From assembly GCF_000276665.1 (NCBI RefSeq), contig NW_004955417.1, positions 24,083,161 to 24,147,160 on the forward strand: a stretch of DNA of 64,000 nt. Reading direction: 5' to 3'. Position 1 is the first letter of the stretch. Each line of letters begins with the position of its first letter. Shown one piece after another: positions 9,966-20,600 of this stretch. Below the pieces are notes generated by a model that did not search any database, was not told where the DNA came from, and worked only from the letters and a program-made list of their open reading frames with translations. The translations under genes and the position numbers were made by a program. Source of the stretch: Chinchilla lanigera. Taxonomy: Eukaryota > Chordata > Mammalia > Rodentia > Chinchillidae.

Positions 9966-11865
9966 TGCCATACACATAAAGCTTCAGCTAACAGTCTGAG
10001 TTTTGGTTTTCCAGGATCAAGCTTCCAAGTAGAGCAACTGAGGTATATTAAAGGAGACAGAAATAAGGCACCCACAAATAAATAGTTTTCAATGAAGAGT
10101 ACAAACAGCAGTTCCAGTTCAGTGAGAAATAGACGCCCCATGTACCGTAAGTGGAGCATTTTCATACTTAATTTACCTTTGCTGTGCGCCAGACTCCAGA
10201 ATAATTATTAGGATGTGAGCAAGGAAGAAAAGCCAGAGTTGGACTTCAGCTACAGAGACCCAAATTTCGGGAGAAGAAGAAAGGAAGGGGCAGGGTTCCA
10301 GCAGAGTCCTGGGCATTCCTTGTGGCAGTTTCTAGGAAGTGTTGGAAAACAGCCTCTCCCTAGGATAGTTCTTACCGGCGCATGTTTGAGGATGACAGCT
10401 CCAGCCATCCTGGAGTACAATGTCCCTTCCTCAGCAGCCGACAGCCGCACACACGTCTTGTGGCCCCATCTAAAGAGTCTCACTAAGTATTTGGCAGTTT
10501 CACTGACATCTAAAAACCCTGGCGCTTGATTAGGAAAGTTCCTCCACGTCAGCCGCAGTGGGAGGCCACGCCGCTCTCCCAGGACCTTGAACTTCTTGCT
10601 TCCACTGCCAAAATTAACAAATGTTAGAAGCGGATGCTGACCCCTCAACAGTGTATAAGCCGTGAACTGAAATGACATTAGCCTTTTAAGAATCAATTTT
10701 AGCATTAATTTTGCATCCACGTCCTACTTGCATCTCTACAGAAAGAGTCTATTCCTGCAGCTTTCCCTATATTTTCCCTAGAAGGTCCTTCTCACCTTTG
10801 TCGTGTAACATCTTTCAGTCCTTCCAGCCCCAACCCATCTGTGTTCTGGGGACTCACCCCCTGACCATTCCTATGCACGTCTGATCACACGCTCGCCCAT
10901 GCCAGGCACAAGTACTGAGTGCTTGCTGTAGGGCAGAAAACTGCTGGGATGGAACCCTAGGTGAGCTGGATGGCTTAGATCCATAGGATAACTTCTGGTC
11001 CAGCAAACCAGTGTACTCGCTTCCTTTCTCTCTGCTTCTACAACACATACTCTGATGCTGGCCATAGCAATATGCAGCTGACATGAATGGTTGGAAGTCT
11101 TGGCACCGGTGAGCTCTTTGATGGCAGGGGTTAGTGTGAGTCATAGATTTGAGATCTGCATTTCCAGGCAAAGGAATAGGGTCTGTGATGAATATCTTCT
11201 GGTGGAGCTACGTGACTAATGTCCTGTGTCATACAGCTCATGGGAGTTGGGGAGAAAAAAGAGTGAGGGCAGAGGAGATGTGTTCAGACTTGGTCTGTGT
11301 AGAGCGCAGACCCAGATATCTGTTAGAAAACTGAATAATAATAGCGAATAAACCAGCCTGTTTATTGCCAGAGCCTGTTTCTTGCCAGACTCATTAAGGA
11401 AATATGATGGTAAGCCTCTTCTGATTGAATTACTCAGCTTATACGTGTTCAAGCTTACCAATGGAAATGGCATTATGAAACTGACAACATTTGAAAAGAA
11501 AAGAGAAGTTCTCAAAGGTTGACTTTGGATTTTTCTTTTTTGGGGCACAGCAAAGACCTGTGGTTACCGCTGCATCTGATTTATTGGGAAACATTTGGGC
11601 TATGCAAACACACTAGACACACAGTGCCTAAGAAAATGGGTCCTTTTCCTTTGGAGCAGTGTGTTTTACAGGACTCTTTATTTACAGTATTAGTCATGTA
11701 TAACCCTGTCACTTTAAATAAGAGTTTGGCAAAAACATAAGAAACATTTGACTATGGAATTAGTTATGCATAACCCCAAGTCAATTTACAGAAATGTTTT
11801 TGCACAAGTGTAAAAAGGATTTGGCTCTAGAATTATGACTATTTTAAAGCAGAGAAGAACTTTGG
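9966..11865. other. Unassigned sequence
   Basis: No repeat or gene is firmly recognised. A 156-codon minus-strand frame (10250-10720) and a 104-codon plus-strand frame overlap at 10215-10529; neither shows a domain and they are shadows of each other. CpG density rises slightly near 10.37-10.57 kb but not to island level. Confidence 0.4.
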
Positions 11866-12015
11866 GTTAAACAGACCCCAAACCCTCATTTAACCTATGA
11901 GGAAACTGAGCTCTATGTAACCTACGTGACTCATCAAAGATCACAAGATCGATTGTTATTAGAAGCTGAACTAAAGTCTCTAACTCATGACAACAACTTC
12001 TGCATTTTACACCAA
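11866..12015 (-). repeat. MIR SINE, antisense
   Basis: Contains 'ctatgaggaaactgagctct', 'gactcatcaaagatcacaag' and 'agaagctgaactaaagtctc', a recognisable reverse complement of MIR ('gaggaaactgag', 'aaggtcacac', 'agctgaactcaaac'). Confidence 0.7.
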
Positions 12016-12499
12016 CCATGTCACAGGGTAATGTGCAAAAAAGAGGCTACAGAGTAGCACCTGCCAGCAGGTGTGCTCCGGCAGCCCTCCTCCACCTGCA
12101 ATTACACATGGTCAGACTGAAGGAGGCCAGGGGTGTTTCCCCAGCAGTATACACACAGAGAGTCCATGGCAAGAAGGGCTTCAGGTTAAACCTATAAGAA
12201 TGAATCTCCAACTTTCTGGGCAAGTGCAAGACGAGAGTGTCAATCAGGAGAGAAGCCCAAGCTTTTATGGAGTGCATACAACCACACTCCTTCAGTTACT
12301 GTAGAAATTCATGACTGGTTGGTAATTTTTGACAATCCCCACTCCTGTCAAGAGGGTCCCTGGAGGACACAGCCTTCTCTGTTTTATTTACTGTTGCTTA
12401 CATTTTATACAAATTTGGCAAGTCATTCAAAGCTATTCTTTATCAATGCCAATTAATCTATTCATGTATTATTACTATTTTATTTTATTATTATTTTTT

Positions 12500-12643
12500 C
12501 TCTTTTTGAGACAAGGTCTTGCTATGCAGTTCAGGCTGGCCTTGAGCTCACTTTGTAGCCCAACTGCATCTCGAACTCACAATGATCCTCCTGCCTCAGT
12601 CTCCCGAGTGCTGGGATTACCGGTGTGACTCACCATGACCCGC
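12500..12643 (-). repeat. B1 SINE with internal duplication, antisense
   Basis: The plus strand reads 'tttttgagacaaggtcttgc', 'ctggccttgagctcactttg' and 'tagcccaactgcatctcgaa', then 'cctgcctcagtctcccgagt'. The repeated 'ctttgtagcc' block is the internal duplication. Confidence 0.9.
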
Positions 12644-12679
12644 TAATTTATTATTTAATTAATAAACAAAAAGTGTATC

Positions 12680-12965
12680 AATAAAAAAGGAAGGGGATCA
12701 AGAGATGGGGGAGGGAGGAGAAGTGAAGGGGATGCGAAAAGGAATGAAGGTGTGTTGTGGACATGTGCAGACTTCACACGAGGAGTGAGAACGTTACATA
12801 CTGCAGACACGGACTAATAAAGAGAAGGACCTGAAAAACATTAAAATGTAGGCCAGGAAAGGAGGGAAGGAGGAAAGGAAAATGGGAAGGAGAAGGAAAA
12901 GGAGGAATGCAGAGAAGGAAGAGGAAAGAGGAGAAAGAAAAAGGGAAGGGGAGGAAGGAAATACT
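12680..12965 (+). repeat. Long purine-rich tract (GGAAGG-like)
   Basis: Nearly all bases from about 12685 to 12765 and from 12850 to 12962 are purines on the plus strand, in irregular GGAAGG, GGAGAA and GAGGAA units. The frames read on the minus strand are Ser/Phe/Pro low-complexity artefacts of this tract. Confidence 0.85.
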
Positions 12966-13784
12966 ATCTCCAATCCCCAATTCACATTTTATGAGACTGG
13001 GTTAAAAGCGAGGGAGACAAGATGGGTTTTAGAAGCTGAAGGCCCTAATTAGTAAGCAACGGAGCTTGCACTGCAATGCACGTGTCTTCCTGCCCAGCAC
13101 AGTCCTTTCTGGACCCCGAGCACTGTCTGGACGGGGCATGGATTCAGAGCAGCGTGTGGTACAGTCACCCTCAAGGAGCTTACAGTCTAGGGTGGAGTTA
13201 GCCAGTGAGATCCTTTACAAAGACGGCAGCCTGACAAGTACCCAATCAATAGACCCTAGATGCTGAAAGCCTTTTAATATCTTTAGATGTTATTTTATAA
13301 AGCAACATTTAGATGAGATTTTCAGATATAAGCAGCAACACTTAAAACTTACTATTTTGATAGTAAATAACAATTTTGGAGCTATTATGTAATTTCAAGT
13401 ACAAATACCTACTATAACTCATTCTCAACTACCTTAGCCCAGGGGATTACCCTGAAGGGTAAATTACATACTTGGCATAAATCCAACCATTGAAAATATT
13501 CACTTGAAAGTGCATAATTATATCGTTTCTGCGGCACATTTCATAAATGCATCTAAGTCTTCAAATCAGAATGTTCTTCAATGTTCACCAGCACCTGAAA
13601 ATTATATAAGATCAAGACATCATTCAGTGTTGGACATTATCTTGAACATTCATCCATCCATTCATTCAGTCAAATATTCCACCGTTATTCACTGAAATCC
13701 TATTGCTGTGTTGTTCTTGGAGCAGGAGATACAATTTGGATAAGAATGTGGCCTCCACCTTAAAGACCTCATTGTCTGTGTGAT
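12966..13784. other. Unassigned sequence with possible L2 trace
   Basis: The phrase 'aaggagcttacagtctaggg' near 13170 resembles an old L2/MIR motif. The rest, including AT-rich 13270-13500, shows no gene or repeat I can assign. Confidence 0.35.
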
Positions 13785-14230
13785 TGTCTTTGCAAGTCAG
13801 GTTCCCCAGATGCAGGAACAAAGCCAAGAGTGCAAGAGGTTTATTGGGTAGTAAACCCTGTGAGCATGGAAGGGTAGGGGAGCGAGACTGGACAGGGTCA
13901 TTCCTCAGACCCCAAAGCAGACACTGCCTCTGTAAGAGAACGGAAGGAGGCGGCCAGATGGAGAGGAGAGTGACTTGGACGGCAGTGCAGATCTGATACA
14001 ACATGGCCAACCTGGAGATCTCCTGCTGAAGGAGTCCCAAGTTGGCCCTGGCTCCGCTGTTATGCTCATTCACTGGCTGGGCCTGCCCGGAAAGATCACG
14101 GCCTCGGGTTTCAAGCTGCAGCAGATCTTGAAGGCATTAGCAGCTGGAGGCTGTCAGTTAACTGCATGCCTTGCAGCTAAATAGCAAGTTCTTTCCTGAA
14201 GGGAGATCAAAGTGACACAACCCCACGGCT
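13785..14230 (-). mobile_element. Possible LTR relic, antisense
   Basis: The plus strand reads 'caagaggtttattgggtagt' just inside the left edge, i.e. a CAATAAACC polyadenylation-like signal on the minus strand, followed by several hundred bases of GC-richer sequence with no frame. This arrangement fits an antisense ERVL-type LTR, but I cannot name the family. Confidence 0.3.
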
Positions 14231-15160
14231 GCTGCATGGTGTGATCAGGAAGAAGGCAAATAAACAGGCCATTTAAATCCAGTAAGGGTAATGACAGGGT
14301 GCCAAGGGGAGCTTAAAGGTGAAGTGCCAGAGTCAGACTTGGGGACAGGGAAACTTCCAGGAAGATGTAGTGTTTAAGAGGATGCCTGCATCACGAGCAG
14401 AAGCTAAGCAAATGAGGTAGGGTAGGCAGAGAGCGCGTTCAACGCAGGGAACATGAGGTAGGAACCTCCTGGGAGAGAAAGCTTGGCCCATGTGAGGAGC
14501 TGTCAAGACCCACCATGAACTTTTAGAGACCCTCCCATTGTGGGCAGGTGGGAGCAAGAGATAAAGCTAGAGAACAAAATGGGGGGTGAACAGTGAAGGG
14601 CCTGTTTCCCACACTGAAGGCTGCAGGCAGCATAATCACACGCAAAATGGTCCGTGATTTGAACACAAAATAGCAATAATTTTTCCCTGTTAGACTTTTT
14701 AGAAAATCTTGAAGACCCCATACTTCAAGTCCTTGCATTGATTTGGACATTTGTGGGCAATATGAAAAGAGATTATGTTACTGAGGAGGAAGAATTTAAT
14801 TCACTGCCATTGACTGCCTTCTTCCCAATGTGTTTATCTCAGGCCACTTAGTTCTTCCGCCACTGAGAGAGAAATCTCTGGGCTGGGGCTGGAGGATGGG
14901 ACGTACAGAGACACAGACCTCAGAGACATTGGAGCAAGAATGTGAAGAACAAGCTTCAGTTCCCAGGAGCAGAAGGAGAGTGGAGCCAAGGTCTGCCTGC
15001 TTCTAATTTAGAGAGCCATGCTTAAACGATGAGCCCTGGGCTTTCACTTCCCATCCTATTTGAGGAATTAATTGCAAAAGTAAAGTTTCCCAATCATTGC
15101 TGATGAGGACCAACAACTAAATGGTGCTTACCAGTAGCAGGTTCTTCACCCCTGAGTGAC
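14231..15160. other. Unassigned sequence
   Basis: No recognised gene or repeat. Overlapping minus frames of 72-75 codons between 14333 and 14750 have no domain. Confidence 0.4.
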
Positions 15161-15240
15161 TTTTTTCCAGTGTTGACAATCAAACCCAAGGCCTCCAGCA
15201 TGCTAGGCAAGCACTGTACCACTGAGTTTATCCCCAGCCC
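15161..15240 (-). repeat. ID-like SINE, antisense, diverged
   Basis: Plus strand: 'gttgacaatcaaacccaagg', 'catgctaggcaagcactgta', 'ccactgagtttatccccagc'. This is the reverse complement of a tRNA-derived ID element with 'gctaggcaagcact' in place of the younger 'gccaggcaggcgct', so an older subfamily. Confidence 0.8.
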
Positions 15241-15394
15241 TTACACTTAATCATGTGACTCTCAGAATAACCATAGTCTAACTAAGAAGAGGAACTCTTC
15301 ATTATGCCTATTTTTTCAGCTGAGGCTAAATAGCATCTCTGAGATCCCACAGTTAACGTGCACAAAGTTAACCCAGTTTAAAATGTATAAATGA

Positions 15395-15569
15395 TCTATA
15401 GAGAAATTTGAATAAGGTTTGGTCATGTGTATATAAAGGTATATTAAGAAGTTATTAGAAATGTTTTCAAATTGTCATTAACGACATTAATAAATATCTA
15501 TACTATTATTCATAGTGAAAAAAGTGAAATGCAATGTGCTACATACAATGACACTCTTTTAAGAAACAG
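15395..15569 (+). mobile_element. Possible old LINE-1/HAL1 3' fragment
   Basis: AT-rich sequence with 'catagtgaaaaaagtgaaat' and 'tacatacaatgacactcttt' resembles the 3' end of old L1/HAL1 elements. Weak evidence. Confidence 0.35.
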
Positions 15570-16397
15570 CCTTGTTGGAAGATGACAGAGTGGTGAACAG
15601 CAGAGGAACAGCCTCCCCAGGGTTCAGGGTCCAGACACTAGAATACAACAACACGAGGAAGAGAAAAAGGAGATAAGCAGATCGCTGGGACCCAGCAAGG
15701 ATCTGAAGTGAGAATTGAAGCCCACAAGGAAAGCAAAGAGAGAGACCTCAGGCAGAAGAGGAGGAGGTGGCAGGTGTCACTTTCTCCCTGAGCCCTGATT
15801 CACTGTGTGGGAGGGATGGCTCAAACCTGCAGATGCATGGTGACTACAGGCATCCTCTGAGGCCTACATGGAGAAACACACCAGTGGAACACAGCAGTGG
15901 ACCCAGTGGACTTCAGTGGCTGGTGAACTGTTAAGGTTCAGATACCACCCCAGGAGAGGGTGACTGGCCAGTAGCCACCTTGGAGGGGGCGAACTGAGCT
16001 TGGAACTTAGAGCAACAGCTGGCTCCATCTAGTAGCTCCCAGAGTCAGGGTGAGGCTGCCGAGTTCAAGTCAGAAGAGGTTAAGAAGCCAAGTTCAAGCT
16101 GGCAAGAGGCACATGGAGTGTTGCAGACTGAACAAATGGGGTTCCAGCCTCACAGCCAGAAACCAGCCTGAACTTCAGGGGAACTAAAGGTGTAGACTTG
16201 CTGGGATTATCCACTATCCCACCATAAAGCTATAGCTGGCTTGCTGGGATTAATCAGCATGGATCTGCACTCTGTCTACCCACTCTGTCTATCACTGACA
16301 GCAACCTGAAGGGGACTTTTGCTCTTGTATCTTCTTTTTTTTTTTTTTCTTGTTTTTTGTTTTTGTTCTGTCTTCTTTTCTTTTTTTCTTGGTTGTT

Positions 16398-16497
16398 NNN
16401 NNNNNNNNNNNNNNNNNNNNNNNNNNNNNNNNNNNNNNNNNNNNNNNNNNNNNNNNNNNNNNNNNNNNNNNNNNNNNNNNNNNNNNNNNNNNNNNNN
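16398..16497. other. Assembly gap (100 N)
   Basis: Exactly 100 N, the usual placeholder for a gap of unknown size. It follows a T-rich run (16335-16397) and ends at the edge of an antisense ID element, so the missing sequence likely contains a SINE tail or simple repeat. Frames crossing it are artefacts. Confidence 1.
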
Positions 16498-16575
16498 AGG
16501 TACTGGGGATTGAACTCATGACCTTGTGCTTGCCAGGCAGGCTCTTATGCCACTGAGCTATATCCCCAGCCCCCG
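16498..16575 (-). repeat. ID SINE, antisense, at gap edge
   Basis: Plus strand 'aggtactggggattgaactc', 'atgaccttgtgcttgccagg', 'gctatatccccagccccc' is the full reverse complement of an ID element. Its A-tail side falls in the N gap. Confidence 0.9.
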
Positions 16576-17287
16576 CTTTTGTTTTTATATGAGTATGAAC
16601 ATGTTTGTATTTCTTCTTGTTTGTATTTCCTCTTGTTTGTATTTCTTCTCTCTTTCCCTCCTGTCTTCTTTAACATTTTCTTAAAGTTCATGTAGTCTGT
16701 AATCTTCGTTTGTCCTACAACCTTATTTCTAATCTCTTCCTCTTCTTCTAGCTCTCTATTTTCCCCTCTAACTCCTTGACAATTTTCTCCCCTGAGTATA
16801 AAATTGCCATATAAAGACATATTTTCTATATACAATTTTCTAGTTTGTTTTAGACTTTGTTCTATAACTACAATTCTAGTTCATATAGGTAAAAGTGGCA
16901 AATTAATAGTTACCACAAGTTGTCATTTTCTAGGTTGTGTCTGATGCTATTGTTATTGCCAATTGTATCACCTTAGCTATGGTGAAATAACTGTTCTAAT
17001 CAGTTGTTCTTCCTGTTATGCCAAGGCTGAGATTGAATAAGGGTCATAAATACTAATATAAGCCAGTGCCATAGACCCGGGATCAAGGCCAAATAGGCAG
17101 CAACTTCCCATCTCCAATAAATTGAAGAGGTAGGACCTTGCAACAGACTTAAAACCCCAAAGTGAGCAATATTTGGAAGATGTCTCTGAGAAGTAGTCAT
17201 TTACTAAGGGTTCTAAATACCAGCATAAAAATACTCACCAGAGACAATTTACAAACATCAACTCATAAACGAACAAAAAAATAGAAA

Positions 17288-18420
17288 ATGAGAAGACATG
17301 TAAGCAACATGCAACCCCAGACTTCCAGCTCACCAAAGGCAAACCCAGGGAGCAATGACGGGGAACAATTTGAAAGCCACCCTCCTGGACTCTCTGAAGT
17401 GCTAACAGTGGAAGTAACAAACCATATGAATGAGGCTCTAAAAAATCAAATCAGAAATAATTTCAAACTACAGAATAACTACAGGAAGGGTGGCCATAAT
17501 GAAAGATATATTTAGTGACTTTAGAGCAGACATAGAGAAAAATGTAGAGGAGCTTAAGAAAATGATGGAAACCATGAATGCTCAACATAAGAAAGAAATG
17601 AAATGAAACAGGTTCAAACAGATACCCAGGAGCTTAAAAACGCCATTGAAAGTATACATAGCCAAGTGACTCAATGTAAGAACAGAATATCAGATATATA
17701 GAAGACAGGATTGTGGTTGGCAATCATGGAAAGAAAGATTTCTTAAAAATAGCAAGGGACCATGAAAAATCAATCCAACAGCTGCTTAATAATGCAAAGA
17801 AGAATAATATAAGATTGATTGGAGTCAAAGAAAAAGGAGAGAACACAAATGAAATAAAAAACTTGCTCACAAAAGTAATGGCAGAAGACATCCCAAACAT
17901 GGAAAAAGAATTTGACATACAGTAGAAGAGGCATATAGAACTCCAATTAGCCATGATCAAAAAAATCTATAGCCAGGTATATTGTATTTAAGATTCCAGA
18001 AATTCAACACAAGAACAAAATATCAAAAGCTGTTAGAGAAAAGAAACTATCACCTACAAAGGAAAGCTCATCAGAATCACAGCAGACTTCTCAACACAAA
18101 CCCTCAAGTTAAGGAGAGTTTGGAGAAAAGTATTTCAAGCTCTAAAAGGAAACAACCTCTAACCCAGATTGATGTACTCTGCAAAACTATCTTACAAAAT
18201 TGATGGAGAAATAAGGTACTTGCAAGACAAAGAACACCTGAAGAAATTCATGACCACCAAACCAGCACTCCAACATGTTCTGAAGGACATTCTAGAGAGA
18301 CATAATGAGGACTACAACTCCATGAAACCTGACAGAATGAATCCCCTAGGTAATGCAGGTAGTCAAACAGAATGGGAAAAAATGGGACCCAACAAGAGGA
18401 AAATAATGTGAGAAGGATAA
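17288..18420 (+). pseudogene. Decayed LINE-1 ORF1
   Basis: L1 ORF1p is an RNA-binding trimeric chaperone for retrotransposition. Here its order is kept but split among several frames. A 17288-17515 frame covers the N-terminal part; 17713-17925 reads NNIRLIGVKEKGENTNEIKN, matching the RRM-domain start; 18000-18300 gives 'ADFSTQTLK' and 'YSAKLSYKIDGEIRYL', with 'FMTTKPALQHVLKDIL' at 18250-18297, matching the C-terminal domain. In-frame stops (17604, 17922, 18200) and frameshifts show it is dead. Spacing to ORF2 is normal. Confidence 0.9.
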
Positions 18421-19992
18421 CAACACATATCAGTTATAACTACCAATGTAAATGATCTCTATTCACCAATCAAAAGAAACAGACTGGCAGAATGGATCAA
18501 GGACTGAGATCCAACAATATGCCGCACACAGGAAAAACATTTAATTGAAAAAGAAATTCACAGACTAAAAGTCAAAGGATGGAAAATAGTATTTCATGCA
18601 ACAGGAATCTGGAAAAAAGCAGGGTAGCTATTGTATTTGTAGACAAAGTGGATTTCAAGCCAAGACTGATTAAGAGAGACAAAGAAGATCATTACATCCT
18701 TGTAAAAGGAACAATCCAAGAGGAACACATAACAGTCTTAGATACACATGCACCAAATACCAGCACACCCAACAATATAAAACAATTATTAATGGACCTA
18801 AAAAATCAAAGAATCACTAATACAATTGTAATGGTGGAGTTTAATACTGTCACAAATAGGAAAACTAGACAAAAAATCAACAGATACCAGAACTGAACCA
18901 AATCTTTAAACAAATGGACTTAGTAGGTGTCTATATTGTTTTATACCACAATATCAGAATACACAGTGTTCTCAGGTGTACACAAGACATTCTCCAAAAT
19001 AGACCACATACTAGCTCATATAAAATGTTTAAAAACTGCAAAGGAATTGAAAGTATTGCATGCATATTGTGCAATGAAATTGGAACTCAATGGCAAAATA
19101 ACCCACAAAAACTTCATAAACACATGGAAATTAAGTAACACCCTCCTGAACAACCAATAGGTCATAGATGAGATTTTTAAAAATTTAGACAGTTTCTACA
19201 ATTAAAGGATGATGAGTAGAACATACCAGAACTTAAGGAACACAATGAAAGCAGTCCTATGAAGTAAATTTATAAGGGTGAATTTCCATATCAGAAAAAC
19301 AAAACAAGCTCAAATAACTTAATGTTGAACCTCAAGCTTCTAGAAAAAGAAGAGCAACTCAAGCTCAAAACTTGTGCAAAGGAGGACATTACAAAGATCA
19401 GAACAGAAATTAATTCAGTGGAGACTAAGAAAATAAAACAAAGAATCAATCAATTGAAGAGTTGGTTCTTTGAAAGATTAAATAAAATTGAGAAACTCTT
19501 AACCAATCTTATCAAGAAAAAGAAAGACTCAAATCCATGCAATTAGGAATGAAAAGGGTCATATCATCACAGATCCTCCAGAAGTCCTCCAGAAAATCAT
19601 CAATACTGTGAGAACCCGTATTCTAGTAAGATGGAAAATGCAGAAGAAATGGACAGATTCCTAGATACATATGAAGAACCAAAGCTAAATCAAGAAGATA
19701 TAAAATTCTATATAAAACAACATCAATCAGTGAAGTTGAAGATATAATTAAAAACCTACCAAAAAGAAAATCTCAGGCCCCAACAGATTCACTGCTGAAT
19801 TCTAGAAGAAATTTAGAGAAGACTTAATGCTGCTCCTTCTCAAAATCTTTAATGAAATTGAAAGGGGAACAATACTTCTAAATTCATTCTTGGAAGCAAG
19901 CATTACCTCAATACTAAAATCAGAGAAGGATACAACCAAAAAAGAGAATACAAGTCAATCTCCTTAATGAACATGGAAGCAAAGACCCTAAC
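18421..19992 (+). pseudogene. Decayed LINE-1 ORF2, first half
   Basis: ORF2p supplies endonuclease and reverse transcriptase. Fragments in several frames follow ORF2 order: VAIVFVDKVDFKPRLIKRDK and 'HYILVKGTIQEEHITVLDTHAPN' (endonuclease, 18606-18765); 'KIDHILAHIKCLK' in the 18927-19160 frame; 'SWFFERLNKIEKLLTNLIKKKK' (19460-19530); and near 19780 the nucleotide equivalent of the 'SPGPD' region. It stops abruptly near 19990, just after the RT motif equivalent to 'PISLMN'. The RT core and C-terminus are absent on this strand. Multiple stops and frameshifts mean it is inactive. Confidence 0.9.
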
Positions 19993-20160
19993 AGCAGAAT
20001 TGCTGGTTCATAGTTTAGATGTACATTTAACTTTTTCAGAAAGTGTCCAACAGAATTCCATCTTGGTTGTACTATTTTAAATTCATAATAACATTCATGA
20101 AAATTTTAACTAGTCTACATTCTTACCAACGGCACCCATTTGTCAACTTGCTAGATTTTT
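19993..20160 (-). mobile_element. LINE-1 ORF2 3' part, antisense (left piece)
   Basis: Bases such as 'agaattgctggttcatagtt' and 'tctacattcttaccaacggc' match the reverse complement of the C-terminal coding region of L1 ORF2. It continues on the far side of the LTR relic at 20161-20600, so that element was inserted into it. Confidence 0.75.
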
Positions 20161-20600
20161 AAAAGGCCTGGGGGTTAGTAAAGCACACTTCTGGGTATAT
20201 CTGTCTGCATTGTGGAGGCCTGACCTTGGGTACTGTGTATAGTCCCTGACCTGTTCCCCTCTGGCACTGCTCCGCTGCTCTGGTTGTTGGCTGCTATGAA
20301 CAAAGCCACTTTACTCTGTGTCACCCTTCTTCCGTGATGGTCATGCTTTGCAACCAGCTGACCGAGGACTGAATTCCTTGAAACTGGGAACCCAATTAAA
20401 TCTCTCCTCCTTTCAGATGTGGGTGTCAGGGGCTGGGGATTTAGCTCAATGGCACAGCGCCTGCCTGGCAAGCTCAAGGTCGTGAGTTCGATTCCTGGTA
20501 CCAGAAAAAAACCAAAAACCAAAAAAAAAAAAAAAAACAAAAAACCCCAGATGTGGGTGTCAAGTGTTGTGTTCCAGCAATAGAAAAGATGACTAATATA
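20161..20600 (+). mobile_element. MaLR (MST/MLT-like) LTR relic inside antisense L1
   Basis: Ends with 'cccaattaaatctctcctcc', then after the nested ID 'gttgtgttccagcaatagaa' and 'agatgactaatata', the 3' landmark order of MST/THE/MLT LTRs. It separates two collinear antisense L1 pieces and itself holds the ID element at 20429-20547, giving three insertion layers. Confidence 0.6.
20429..20547 (+). repeat. ID SINE with perfect 15-bp target-site duplication
   Basis: A full ID element, 'ggggctggggatttagctca' to an A-rich tail, inserted in an LTR relic. The repeat cagatgtgggtgtca occurs at 20414-20428 and 20548-20562 exactly, marking the target site. Confidence 0.95.

Larger units (their letters stand above)
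15570..17287 (+). mobile_element. LINE-1 5'UTR-like region
   Basis: From about 15575 ('ttggaagatgacagagtgg') to the ORF1 region, the sequence is long, non-coding, GA-rich then T-rich, as in many mammalian L1 5'UTRs, and directly precedes decayed ORF1. It is interrupted by a 100-N gap and by an antisense ID element (16498-16575). The 5'UTR assignment rests on position and style; I do not recall a matching consensus for this species. Confidence 0.5.

Noticed and set aside
10250..10720. 156-codon minus-strand frame as a gene
   Set aside because: Overlapped by a plus-strand frame, no recognisable domain; length within chance range for 64 kb.
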